In this document: one piece after another, positions 1 to 9,382 of the stretch
Numbering within the stretch: position 1 is the stretch's first letter
How the letters are laid out: each line of letters begins with the position of its first letter
NCBI GenBank assembly: GCA_963814805.1
Contig: CAWFER010000033.1
Location: 186,001 to 250,000, forward strand
Reading direction: 5' to 3'
DNA length: 64,000 bases
From: AP-15 sp963814805
GTDB lineage: Bacteria > Pseudomonadota > Alphaproteobacteria > ATCC43930 > CGMCC-115725
Program-made: the position numbers and the translations under genes
The notes under the pieces: generated by a model
The model's database searches: none
Seen by the model: only the letters and a program-made list of their open reading frames with translations
Told to the model about the DNA's origin: nothing

Positions 1-1108
1 CGTTCTCGACTTCGGCCGGGTAGACCTTGTGGCCGCCGACATTGATCAGGTCCGTGGTCCGGCCCAGAATCCGCAGATAGGGGCCGTCGACCTCGACCGC
101 GTCCTCGGTGTTGTACCAACCGTCCTGGTCGAACGGGCTCGGCGCGTTCAGATAGCCCAGCATCGCGGTCTCGGAGCGGATCCACAGCACGTTGTCGACT
201 ATGCGCGTCTGGCAGCCGGCGCCGCCCACTTGCAGCCACAGCGAATGCGCCGCCATTGACCGGGTCGGCAATACGCCGAGCTCCGACAAGCCATAGGTCT
301 GCTTGAACCGCACTGCGGGAAACGCCGCGGTCAAAGCCTTCAGTGTCGCAGCCGGCATCGGCTCGGTTCCATAGGTGATCAGCCGCAGCGACGACAGATC
401 GTGACGCCGGTATGCGTCCGAGAGCGCCAGCATGCGCAGAAAGGTCGGCGTCGCCGGCAGCAGTTCAACCCGATGTTGCTCGATCGCGCGGCAGATCGCA
501 TCGGTTTGCCGGTCGTCGCTGATGACGAGTGTTCCGCCATGCGCCAGGGTGTGCAGCATCGTGTGGACGCCGCCCAGATGGTCCAGGCGCAGAAACAGCA
601 AGGTTCGCTGCGCCGGCCGGGCTTCGCGATAGCGCCGGGTCAATGCGGCGAAGTCGAACAGAGCGGCTTTGCATTCGCCGGTCGTCCCCGAGCTGAACAC
701 CACCAGCCCGGCATTGCCGCGCCGGCGCAGGCGGCGCAGCAGCGCCGGCGGCTTTCCCGGATTGAGCGCGGACCACGACCACGCGCCGCTCGCCCGCAAC
801 TCGATCAGCGCGTCGGCCGCCGCCGCTTCGAGATAACGCTGCGGGTCTTCGCCGCCGCCCGGCAGCAATGCCGCGACATAGCCGCCGCCGACCAAGGCCA
901 GCAGCAATGGAATGGCGCCGGCGCCGTTCGGGCTGATCCCGATGACCGCGCCGGGTGCGAGCCCTGACGCGTCTAGGTCGCGACGCAATTCGAAAACGCG
1001 GGCGCCCAAATCTTCGTATCCGACGCTGGCCTCGCCGCAAACAATGGCTTCGCCGCCGGCAAACTGCGCCATTCGCTTTACCAGCCAATCGGATTCGCGA
1101 GCCGCCAT
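1..1108 (-). CDS. AMP-dependent acyl ligase/synthetase (3' end outside window)
   Basis: Adenylate-forming enzyme (acyl-CoA synthetase/ligase superfamily) that would activate a carboxylic acid with ATP. About 369 residues are visible in one unbroken frame from an ATG at 1108. Core motifs are present in order: the P-loop-like A3 motif SSGTTG near residue 140, TYGLSEL (A5) near residue 260, YNTED (A7) and GRTTDLINVGGHKVYPAEVE (A8) at the window edge. The C-terminal lid with the catalytic Lys lies outside. The N-terminal domain is shorter than in classical acyl-CoA synthetases. It follows the small helical gene by 17 bases and is the last visible gene of the minus-strand operon starting at 7060, so its acid substrate may come from the patatin-like proteins (inference). 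The substrate cannot be read from the sequence. Confidence 0.85.
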   Translation of the reverse strand, partial: MAARESDWLVKRMAQFAGGEAIVCGEASVGYEDLGARVFELRRDLDASGLAPGAVIGISPNGAGAIPLLLALVGGGYVAALLPGGGEDPQRYLEAAAADALIELRASGAWSWSALNPGKPPALLRRLRRRGNAGLVVFSSGTTGECKAALFDFAALTRRYREARPAQRTLLFLRLDHLGGVHTMLHTLAHGGTLVISDDRQTDAICRAIEQHRVELLPATPTFLRMLALSDAYRRHDLSSLRLITYGTEPMPAATLKALTAAFPAVRFKQTYGLSELGVLPTRSMAAHSLWLQVGGAGCQTRIVDNVLWIRSETAMLGYLNAPSPFDQDGWYNTEDAVEVDGPYLRILGRTTDLINVGGHKVYPAEVEN

Positions 1109-1125
1109 GTTCGATCGTCCCGCCG

Positions 1126-1389
1126 CTAATCGGATTGGCGTTCGGGTTGGCGCAGCGAACTTTCGAGCACGCGGCGATATTGGCGCAGAGCCTCCTGGTG
1201 CGAGGTGAACAGCTGTTCGCCCAATGCGCGCTGGGCCCGCAGCAATGGCAACAGCGACCCTATCATCGACTTCAGCGCTTCGTTCAGTTGCGCCTCGTCC
1301 CAGCTGCAGCCGGCCAGCAGCTTTTCATAGGCGTCGAGCACGGCCAGCTGAAAATCGACGAGGTCGCGCGGCGCCGCGGGATCGGTCAT
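1126..1389 (-). CDS. Small helical protein of the patatin operon
   Basis: An 87-residue acidic-amphipathic protein starting MTDPAAPRDLVDFQ. The ATG at 1389 overlaps the stop of the upstream patatin-like gene (ATGA), so it is probably translationally coupled. A longer in-frame extension to 1563 exists but lies entirely inside the patatin gene and is rejected. The sequence looks almost wholly alpha-helical with heptad-like hydrophobic spacing and no signal peptide or membrane segment. Length and character resemble small phasin-like or chaperone-like adaptor proteins, but I recognise no named family. Its position between lipid hydrolase-like proteins and an acyl ligase suggests a partner or scaffold role (inference). 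Confidence 0.7.
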   Translation of the reverse strand: MTDPAAPRDLVDFQLAVLDAYEKLLAGCSWDEAQLNEALKSMIGSLLPLLRAQRALGEQLFTSHQEALRQYRRVLESSLRQPERQSD

Positions 1390-2540
1390 GGCGGCAGCAC
1401 ACCCTTGAACAATTCGAGAAAATCGATGGTCCGCTGGGGATTGTCTCCGGCCTGATGATAGCGATATTGCGCCAGCTGCGCCGGGTTGTTGAGCGCTGCC
1501 GAAAACGTCTTGCCGGCGTCGTGGCCGACATGCCAAAGGGTCAGCGCGTTCGAATAGCCCCATTCGAGAACGTGCTGCGCCTCCCAGTCAGGCACCGGAA
1601 ACGGCACCCAGTACAATTTCGGCAGGACCTGTCCGGACCCTGCCGCAGCAGCCGCGGCATTGGCGCTGAATTCGAGCTGGCCATAGGCGCTCAGCACGGT
1701 CTCGGCCAGGGAGACGATCGGGTCCATGATCGCCATTTGCAGCGCGTCGTAGATGTTTTGCGGGTTGGTCCACAAATTCGGGCCGATGGTGTCGAGTGCT
1801 ACGATCATGTCGAGCCCTTCGAGGTCGCGCTCGGCAAATCCCCACAACGCTTCGAGCCCGGACGGGTCGTGCGAGGCGCCCTCGGTGTAGACGCCGCCCG
1901 CCGCCGCGGTCGGCTCGAACAGCCATGGCATGGCCAACGCCGCCCAGAACGTATCCGGATTGAGGGTGTTCTTGTCGAACACCTTCAGTCGTTGGTTTTT
2001 AAGGTTGAATGCGTTGAGATAAAATTGCTTCGGATAACGCGGCAATCGGCCCCAGTCGATCAGATCGTCGGTGACGCCGAGCCGGGTGCACACGCTTTTT
2101 GAAAAATAGTTGAGCGTCGTCGGCGTCAGTGCAGCAAACGCGAAGTCGATCGCGTCATTGTACAGGCGGCTCAGGGTGTCATGGTTGCGGTCGTCGCGAT
2201 TGAGCGGCTGGTGCCGTATCTTCTGGCCCAGCTGCCAGAACGCCTTGGTCAACGGCCCGCGCTTGAAGAAGGCCTTGTAGTTCATCGGCAGGAGCTGATA
2301 GATCGCGTCGGAGACATTGAGATTGACAGTCTGCTCCAATGCCGCGACCTGCCCGCCCGGCTGCTTCGGCGCGGCGTAGAGCAGGCCGGCGAGCGCGCCG
2401 GCGCCGGACGCGCCAATGATATCGAAGCTCTTCTTGTTCTCATAGAACGCGCATAGCGCGCCGGCGATCAAATGCAGGTTCGGCGCGCCGCCGCTGGCGA
2501 GAACGCCCATTCTGGAGGGCTGGGTCAACCATTCATCCAT
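1386..2540 (-). CDS. Patatin-like phospholipase family protein, serine retained
   Basis: A 384-residue patatin-fold protein, predicted to hydrolyse acyl esters. Near the N terminus, ASGGAPNLHLIAGAL forms the glycine-rich oxyanion region, and IIGASGAGALAGLL carries the nucleophile Ser in a variant elbow (G-A-S-G-A-G instead of GxSxG). The catalytic Asp-Gly dyad expected near residue 220 reads Y-T-E-G-A, so Glu stands where Asp is usual. The ATG at 2540 overlaps the end of the neighbouring patatin-like gene, and its stop overlaps the next start. A longer in-frame start at 2618 lies inside the neighbour and is rejected. No signal peptide is seen, so it is probably cytoplasmic. Activity is plausible but not certain given the altered dyad. 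Confidence 0.82.
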   Translation of the reverse strand: MDEWLTQPSRMGVLASGGAPNLHLIAGALCAFYENKKSFDIIGASGAGALAGLLYAAPKQPGGQVAALEQTVNLNVSDAIYQLLPMNYKAFFKRGPLTKAFWQLGQKIRHQPLNRDDRNHDTLSRLYNDAIDFAFAALTPTTLNYFSKSVCTRLGVTDDLIDWGRLPRYPKQFYLNAFNLKNQRLKVFDKNTLNPDTFWAALAMPWLFEPTAAAGGVYTEGASHDPSGLEALWGFAERDLEGLDMIVALDTIGPNLWTNPQNIYDALQMAIMDPIVSLAETVLSAYGQLEFSANAAAAAAGSGQVLPKLYWVPFPVPDWEAQHVLEWGYSNALTLWHVGHDAGKTFSAALNNPAQLAQYRYHQAGDNPQRTIDFLELFKGVLPP

Positions 2541-3683
2541 CGCGCCCCTCCTCGATCTGCTCGAACAACCGGGCGAACGGGCGGGCAAAATCGTTGAGAC
2601 GAGGCTGCCGCTCGACATAATTGCAATAGCGATATTTGTCCTCGAACGCCTGCCGGTTTTCCGTCCGCGAGGCCGCGGCGAAGGCCATGGCGGCGTCCCG
2701 GCCGATCTTCTCCAGCACGACCGCGTTCGAGTGCGACCATTTCAACATATTCGGATAATACTTCCGGTCGATATCAAACGGCACGTAATAGAGCTTCGGC
2801 AGTCTGACCGGCGGCCTCCGCTGCCTAATTCTTTCGGCCAGGCACTCGGTTTTCGCATAGAGGGTCGAAATCAACATCTGGAGCGCGATGATCGGGTTCA
2901 TCAGCATCAGCTGAAAGGCGTCGTGAATATTGGCTGGTTCGCGCCAGATCGCTCGGGCCATCGGGTCGAGCATGATGACCGCGTCGAGGTCGTCCCGGTG
3001 GTTCAGCCAGATCGCCTGCAACCCGGTCGGATCGTGCGTCGCCCCGGTCGTGTAGAGATCGCCATTGGCCATGCGCTGCGGCGCATACAGCAATGGCAGC
3101 GCCTCGGCCGCGCGATAGGCGTCGGCGTTGGTCGAAGCGTTGTCGAAAATCTCGAGGGTTCGTTCATCGAGATTGAAAGCATTGAGATAGAACCTGCGAG
3201 GCGGCGCCCCTCAACGCGGTGAAATCGACGAGATCGTCGATTTCCGGGACTGGGGCTCATCAGCCCGGCGCTTTTTGGCTCGAAGGTCGACGGCGTCATC
3301 GCGCAAAAGGCGAGGTCGACCCAGTCGTTCAATAGCCGGCCGAATGGGCTCGCGGCTTTCGGGTCGAGCTTGATCCGGGGGACCCGGTTGCGCAGATCGT
3401 GCATCGGCTTGGCAAACGGGCCGAATTTGTGGAACAACTTGAAGTTGATCGGCAAGGCTGCGTAGAGAATATCGGAGACGAACCGGTTGGGCAGCTCTGC
3501 GAGAGCTTCTTTCGGCGCGCCGCGTTTCGGCGCCAGAGAGAGCAGCCCGATCAGAGCGCCGACCCCGGCGGTGCTGATCACCTCGAATTCGACGCCGGCA
3601 TCGATAAAACCGAGCATCGCGCCGGACATCAAGGTCATCGCCGGCGCCCACCCGCCAAGCACGATGCCGATGCGCCCGTTCAC
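2533..3683 (-). CDS. Patatin-like protein lacking the catalytic serine (frameshifted)
   Basis: Paralogue of the next gene, about 380 residues when two indels (near 3240 and 3200) are bridged. Aligning the pair by eye, the nucleophile elbow IIGASGAGALAGLL is matched here by VISTAGVGALIGLL, so the catalytic Ser is Ala. The Asp-Gly dyad position reads Y-T-T-G-A, so both catalytic residues are missing. The fold-defining parts (LGGWAPAMTLMSGAM at the start, RRFYLNAFNLDE and ATHDPTGL later) are conserved. It starts at GTG 3683, whose last bases overlap the TGA of the cyclase gene (GTGA) behind a GGGGGG run that can serve as ribosome binding site. I infer a pseudoenzyme that may pair with the next gene product. 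The indels look like sequence errors because homology continues across both. Confidence 0.75.
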
Positions 3684-6600
3684 CGCCAATTCCCCCCAGC
3701 TCGCGCCGGCGGCATGCCGGCCTGCGCGGCCTCGGCGCGGGCAAGATCGGCCGGCATGTCGAGCCGGCGGAATATCTCGACCGCCTGCCCGAATTGTCGC
3801 CGTCGCCTCGTCGGCGCGGCCCCAGCCGTCAAGCAGCAATGCGTAAGCGAGATGAGTGCGGCCGAGCTCGGGCTCGCAGGCCATTTCGCGCTGCAGCCGC
3901 ATCGCTTCGAGGATCTCGGTCTCGGCCTCGGCAATGTTGTCCGGCTGCAGCATCGCCGAGGCTTCGGCCGATATCCGATGGGCGAGCGCATTGGCCAGCC
4001 GATCGTGGCTACGCTCGGCCAGCGCGATCGCCTGACGGCAGAGCGATTGGGCGCCGGCCGCATCGCCCAGCGTCAACAGGGTCATCGCCAAGAGTCCCTG
4101 GCCCCAGGCCAGCAACGTCGTCGTGCCGAGTTCGCCGGCCAGAGCGATGCTGGCTTCGAGCAGCTCCCGCGCCGTCTGCGGATTGCCGGACATGGCATAG
4201 GCGTGCCCCTCGTAGAACTGCACGAGATAGATGCGAAATCGGTCGCCGACCCGCTCGGCGATCCGCTTGGCCTCCTCGCAATCGGCGATCGCCGCCGCGG
4301 CCGATCCCCGATAGCAGTGCGCCACCGCCCGGTAATTGTAGGCGGCCGCCTCGACAAACGGGTTTTTCAATTGGCGCGACAGGTGCAGGCCATGATCGGC
4401 ATAGGCGAGCGCCCGCTCGAACTCGCCGAGCGCGCCAAAGGTGACGCCGGCAAACCCGGCCGCGGTCGCCTCCTCGGTCGGGTTGCCGAGATTGCGCATC
4501 TGCTCGACGCTGCGCGCCAACAGCCGGCCGGCGCGGGCGTACTCCCCGGTCAGGTAATAGCGCCGCCCCATCAGATTGACCGGCGGCGCGGCCAGGCTCT
4601 CGTCATCCAGGCGATCGGCGATGGCGAGGCTCTGCTCGGCGTAATCGGTCGCTTGAGCGAACATTCCGCGGACATAGGCGAGCCGACCCAACCAATAAAG
4701 CACGCTCGCCATGCGCGGCTCGTCGCCGAGCGTATCGGCCAAGACCCGCGCCTCCTCAAGATTGCGCTCGTCGGCTTCGAGCGCCTCGCGGGTGGTGCCG
4801 ACGCCGGCGCGTTTGAGCGCAGCATCGATCTGGGCGCGCTCAGCTCGGGCGAGGCCGGCAGAGATTTGGCCAGGTCGAGCGCCAGATCGTAATGCGCGGC
4901 TGCTTCGGCATTGGCGTAGAGGCGGCTGGCCTGGTCGCCCGCCAGAAGGGCATATCTGACCGCTTTTTCCTGCTGATCGCTGAGTGAATAATGATGGGCC
5001 AGAATACCGGCTTTCGCCTCGCGCCCCAGATGCTCCATGCTGCGCCCGATCGCGCCGTGCAAGGCTTGGCGCCGCGGCCCCAGCAGGCTGCGATAGGCGA
5101 CGCCCTGAATGACGGCGTGCTTGAAGCGATATTCGAAATTGGGCAGCAGCCGGGTCTGCTGAATGAGCTCGACCCGCTTCAGGGTTTCGATATGACCCGG
5201 CACCTCGGCCGCAGCCTCGGATACCGTGCTGACCAGCGGCAGGTCGAATTCGCGGCCGATCACCGCCGCGATCTGCACGGTCTGCTTGACCGGCTCGCCC
5301 AAGCGCGTCGATGCGGGCCTGGATGATCCCCTGCACGGTCGACGGGAAATTCGACCTCGGCGGTGCTCGCCAGCTGCAGCCGGGCGGGCTGATGGATCAC
5401 GAAATTGCGCTCGACCAGGGCGCGGGTGACCTCCTCGATGAACAACGGGTTGCCGTCGGCCTTTTCGGCGATAAAGCGCAGCAAATCCTCGGCCACGTCC
5501 TGGCCGAGCAGCCCCGAGGCCATCTGCGCCCATCTCGTCGTCGGCCAGCCGGTCGAGCGGGATTTGCATAAAAAACGGCATGTCCGCCCAGCGCAGCTGA
5601 TAGCCCGGCCGGTGCGTCGTCACCAGCAAGACCGGCATCTCGGGACAGGCTGCCGATCAGATAGGCGATGAAATCCTCCGAGCTCTGGTCCCGCCAGTGC
5701 AGGTTTTCGAAGACCAGCACCAGCGGGCGCTGCCGCGCCGCGGCAGCCAGCACATTGGCGATCGCCTGCTGGGTCCGCGCCCGCTTGTCCTTGGGCTGGA
5801 GACCGGCCAGCGCCGCATCGTCGCCCGGCAGACCGAACAGCAGCTCGAGGAAGGGCAGCGCCTCGACCAGGGCCGGGTCCAGCTCGGGCAAACCCTGGCG
5901 CAGCTTTTCGGCGATCTGAAACGGGTTGTCGCCCTCCTCGAGGCGAAACAGGAGGCGCAGGATTTCGAGGATCGGCCCGTAGGGCAGGGTCAGCCCGCGC
6001 GCCCGGCAATGGCCTTCGAGCCAGCTGACGCGATCGCCGGCCAGCGACCGGCGGAATTCGTACAACAGACGCGATTTGCCGAGCCCAGGTTCGCCGACCA
6101 GCGCTACCGCCTGGCCCTGGCCGGCTTCGGCGCGGGCGAGCCGCTCACGCAGCTGGGCCAGCTCGCGCTGGCGGCCGACCAGCATGGTCAGCCCCGCTTC
6201 GGCTCGTATCTCCAGCCGGTTGCGCCAGGGCGCTCGCCCGGTGACCTTGTACACGACCACCGGCTCGCGCTGGCCCCTGACCTCGACCGGGCCAAGCGGC
6301 TCGGCGCGCATCTCGCCGGCCGCCGCCCGATAGGTATCCTCGGTGATTACGATGGCGCCGGGCTCGGCCAGGGATTGCATCCGCGAGGCCAGGTGCACGA
6401 CGTTGCTGTTGGCGGTGTAGTCCATCCGCAGATCGTCGCCGATGCGGCCGACCACCACCGACCCGGTGTTCAAGCCGATCCGCAGCCGCACCGTCACACC
6501 GTGCTCGCGCTGGATCTCGCTATTGTAGCCGCGGATCGTCTCCTGGATGCGTCAGCGCCGCGTGCACCGCCCGCACCGCATGGTCTTCGAGCGCGATCGG

Positions 6601-7060
6601 TGCGCCGAACAGCGCCATCATGCCATCGCCGAGATAGCTGTTGACGGTCCCCTCGTAGCGGTGCACCGCGTCGGCGGCCAGCTGCAGCACCCGGTCCATT
6701 AAGAGGTGCAGCTGTTCGGCGTCGAGCTCCTGCGCCAGCGCCGAGGAATCGGCGATGTCGGCAAACAGCACGGTGACGAGCTTGCGTTCGCCTTCGAGCG
6801 CGCTGCGCGTGGTCAGGATCTTTTCCGCCAGATAGCGCGGCGTGTAGGTATGCGGCGCCCGCGCCTCGCCAGCGTCGGTCGCCTGCGGCTCGCCAGCGTC
6901 GGTCGCCTCGCCGAGACGGCCGCCGCATTCGTCGCAGAACTTCGCCGAGCGGACGATTGACCTGGCCGCAGCTCTCGCAGCGAATTGGCAGCGCGGCGCC
7001 GCATTCCTCGCAGAAGCGCGCCTGTTCCCGGTTTTGATGGTCGCACGCGAGGCACTGCAC
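3680..7060 (-). CDS. Adenylate/guanylate cyclase - AAA ATPase - TPR protein (frameshifted)
   Basis: About 1,126 residues across several frames. Order: double zinc ribbon (CLAC..CEEC..CESC..CDEC, residues 1-50), a repeat-bearing linker, class III cyclase domain (metal Asp in FADIAD, second Asp in YLGDGMMALFG), a NACHT/AAA_16-type ATPase (Walker A GEPGLGKS; Walker-B-like LVLVFENLHW) and a long C-terminal TPR region (repeated YxxLGxFxxAxxYA-type helices). This architecture is known for bacterial multidomain cyclase/ATPase regulators that sense through the TPR part. GTG start at 7060 with GGGAG seven bases upstream. Indels near 6960, 6545, 5650, 5520, 5310, 4845 and 3795 break the frame. First gene of the operon, so it is likely the signalling or regulatory component for the patatin pair. 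Confidence 0.82.
6865..6912 (-). repeat. Two-copy 24-bp tandem repeat in the cyclase linker
   Basis: Two adjacent 24-base units whose first 20 bases are identical (ctcgccagcgtcggtcgcct on the plus strand). In frame they encode a repeated ATDAGE peptide in the linker between the zinc ribbons and the cyclase domain. Probably a slippage-prone flexible linker. Confidence 0.7.
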
Positions 7061-7372
7061 GCCCTTGCTCCCTGGCGGCCGCAGCGTTCGGATTTGGCGG
7101 GCTCGGGCGCCGAAACCAAAACGATTATAGCGGGACTCCGCTGGATTTCGTTAATATTCTGACCGACGACCTGTCCGGAAGGGCTAAGGTTTGCCGTCGC
7201 CGCCGACAATTGCTCGCGATTCCAAGCCGGCGGGGGCGTCAGGCAGTCGTCTCGACCGTCAGCTTCACGACGCGCGTCGGCGTCGCGTTTGTGAAGCCCG
7301 GCTCACCACATCATCCATCCCTCTCGCCGCGATGGTTCAGCCTGACCCGGCCTCGAGGCGCGGCGTGACCGA

Positions 7373-7401
7373 TTGTCATCGCCCCGGGCGCCGGCTACGA
7401 T
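7373..7401 (+). promoter_or_regulatory. Sigma-70-type promoter for the MBL-fold gene
   Basis: TTGTCA at 7373-7378 and TACGAT at 7396-7401 are separated by exactly 17 bases, placing a transcription start near 7408, about 27 bases before the ATG at 7435. The rest of the divergent gap 7061-7434 shows no gene; it must also hold the promoter for the minus-strand cyclase operon, which I could not place. Confidence 0.5.
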
Positions 7402-7434
7402 TGCCATCCCCTCGCCGCTCAAGGACCGATCGCG

Positions 7435-8310
7435 ATGCGCACGAGCTTCACCGTCGACGACATGACCATTCATCGGATCGTCGAGCAGGAGGCGGGGTTC
7501 ACGCCGATCCTCGATTTCCTGCCGAGCCTCAGCCGCGAATTGCTCGACGAGAACCGCTCCTGGCTCGAGCCCTCCGCGCTCGACCCGGCGACCGGCATGG
7601 CCGTGCTGTGCTTCCAATCCTATGTCGTCAAGACGCCGCACCACACCGTGCTGGTCGACAGCTGCATCGGCAACGACAAGGTCCGGCCGACCCGCGAAGC
7701 GTGGAACCGCAAGAGCGACGATCATTACATGCGCGCCCTGGCCGCGGCCGGGGTCGACGTCGACGACGTCGATTTTGTCATGTGCACGCATCTGCACGCC
7801 GACCATGTCGGCTGGAACACGCGGCTCGACAACGGCCGCTGGGTCCCGACCTTCCCCAAGGCGCGCTATCTGTTTTCGAAGAAGGAATACGATTACTGGG
7901 CCGGGGAGCACGCGCGCACCCCGCTCGACGCGATCGCCGACAGCGTCTTGCCGGTGATCGAGGCGAACAAGGCCGAGCTGGTCACGAGCGACCATGCGCT
8001 CGACGATCATATCCGGCTGATGCCGACGCCGGGCCACACCCCCGATCATTTCGCCGTCTGCCTCGGCCGCGGCGGCGACCTGGCGGTGATGACCGGCGAT
8101 CTGATCCACTCGCCGATCCAGGCGCGCTATCCCGATCTGGTGATGCGCGTCGATTACGACCAGAAACAGGCCTCGGCCACAAGGCGTAGCTTTCTCGAAC
8201 GCTACTGCGACACGCCCACCCTGTGCTGCACGATGCATTTCCCCTCGCCCTCGGTCGGCCACGTCAAGCGCTGGGGCGACGGCTTCCGCCACCAACCGGT
8301 CACGGATTAG
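7435..8310 (+). CDS. MBL-fold metallo-hydrolase
   Basis: 291 residues, intact. The metallo-beta-lactamase-fold signature HLHADH is at about residue 121-126, followed by the second metal ligand region TPGHTPDH near residue 200 and the bridging Asp in MTGDLIHSP. A His near the C terminus (HFPSPSVGHV) completes the site. These place it in the glyoxalase-II/AttM-like hydrolases that open lactone or thioester bonds. The substrate is unknown. No signal peptide. It stands alone on the plus strand, divergent from the cyclase operon, with its own good promoter. Lactonase activity is possible but not demonstrable from sequence. Confidence 0.85.
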   Translation: MRTSFTVDDMTIHRIVEQEAGFTPILDFLPSLSRELLDENRSWLEPSALDPATGMAVLCFQSYVVKTPHHTVLVDSCIGNDKVRPTREAWNRKSDDHYMRALAAAGVDVDDVDFVMCTHLHADHVGWNTRLDNGRWVPTFPKARYLFSKKEYDYWAGEHARTPLDAIADSVLPVIEANKAELVTSDHALDDHIRLMPTPGHTPDHFAVCLGRGGDLAVMTGDLIHSPIQARYPDLVMRVDYDQKQASATRRSFLERYCDTPTLCCTMHFPSPSVGHVKRWGDGFRHQPVTD

Positions 8311-8389
8311 TCAGATGCCGTACTGGGCCGGCGACGTGGGCTGCATTGACGCAGAATTTCGCGAAGAAAGCATTCGAACGCTGCATAGT

Positions 8390-8409
8390 CCGACCTCGTG
8401 ATCGGTCGG
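8390..8409. terminator. Weak hairpin between convergent genes
   Basis: CCGACC and GGTCGG form a perfect 6-bp stem with an 8-base loop in the gap between the plus-strand MBL gene and the minus-strand small gene. There is no T-tract, so a terminator role is only possible. Nothing else is seen in 8311-8491. Confidence 0.25.
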
Positions 8410-8491
8410 CGTCAAGCAGATCGCCCGCGACGATCCCGGGGGGACAAGGGCTCGCGCGCCCCGCAGCCTTGCGTGCAAGCCCCGCCGGTCC

Positions 8492-8737
8492 TCACGCCGT
8501 GATCGCGTGCTCCCTCTTTACGAGTTTGGACGTCACGCGATTCACGTGATAGTGTTTGTGAACGTCCCGCAGGCGCATGCTCGCGAGCTCCTCGGTCAGC
8601 TCAACGTCGAGTGTCCGCTGACCTTTGCCGGGCATGATGCCTGCCTTGACAAACTTGCTTCCCGCCCGCTTCAGGTCCGCGACCTTTGAAATTGCGATGA
8701 TTTGGTCGTGTTCATCGTATACGACAGTCGCTTTCAT
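8492..8737 (-). CDS. Small basic hypothetical protein
   Basis: 81 residues starting MKATVVYDEHDQII, with an AGGAG ribosome binding site 9 bases before the ATG at 8737. An in-frame extension upstream to 8794 has no ribosome binding site and overlaps the previous gene, so it is rejected. The protein begins with a short beta-strand-like stretch (VVYDEHDQIIAISKV), then a Lys/Arg-rich region and a helical end. No signal peptide and no family that I recognise. It lies 53 bases downstream of another small unknown gene and may be co-transcribed with it. Confidence 0.6.
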   Translation of the reverse strand: MKATVVYDEHDQIIAISKVADLKRAGSKFVKAGIMPGKGQRTLDVELTEELASMRLRDVHKHYHVNRVTSKLVKREHAITA

Positions 8738-8790
8738 AACTCTGATCTCCTGTGTTCGAGATGCTGACTGGTCGCCGTGGCCCGGGCGCG

Positions 8791-9089
8791 TCAAAAATCG
8801 GCCTCCACGAAGGAATACTCGATCGTGTTGTTGCTGTTATTCTGCACGACGATGTAGTAGATCAACGTGGTCTGGTCGTCGCTGAGCTGGGACCACTGCG
8901 TGCTGATGCCGAGCTGGTTTTCGAACGGATAGCCGCCACCGGTCAGAACCACAGACCGGGATCGGTGAAGGAAGGCGATGTCGGGATTACCGACAGATAG
9001 GGAAGAAAGCCCTCGCTGACCGGCCTTGCGAAGAACCAGCCGGCCGATGAATTTGGGCTCAGACTATTACTGCCCCATTGCGCCGCCAT
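8791..9089 (-). CDS. Small hypothetical protein (one frameshift)
   Basis: About 99 residues once one missing base near 8945 is restored: an N-terminal half starting MAAQWGSNSLSPNSSAG, then, in the next frame, VLTGGGYPFENQLG and an end rich in Asn/Gln/Thr with alternating hydrophobics (TLIYYIVVQNNSNN), which suggests beta strands. The ATG at 9089 has a clean AGGAG eight bases upstream. No signal peptide is clear. Codon use and GC are slightly lower than the neighbours, which may indicate transfer. I recognise no family. The 293 bases upstream (9090-9382) hold no gene that I can see. Confidence 0.5.
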
Positions 9090-9382
9090 ATCATTCACTC
9101 CTGATTGGATCAGTGCACAAGGCCGCCGCACGATCGCAGCTGCTGCCTGCGTCGAATGCCATGGCTGCTTCTGCAACACAGGCAAACGGACGCAGGCCCC
9201 AGGGTAAAGCCGGTCTGCACCGGACAATGTGAGCCGCCTCACATCTCGTGCGCTTTTTCCCAGGGTCTAGCCCGCCATCGGTTGTCCCCCGTCGCCCAGG
9301 GTCTTTCGACACCCGAGGCGTTGGTTGGCGGTCCGAAATGCTCTCGGAGGATCTTGTTCCCTAGATTAGAAGGGCTTCTCGT

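Noticed and set aside
1224..2102. Long plus-strand open frame over the patatin gene
   Set aside because: It is the antisense of a well-supported patatin-like gene and its protein lacks domains.
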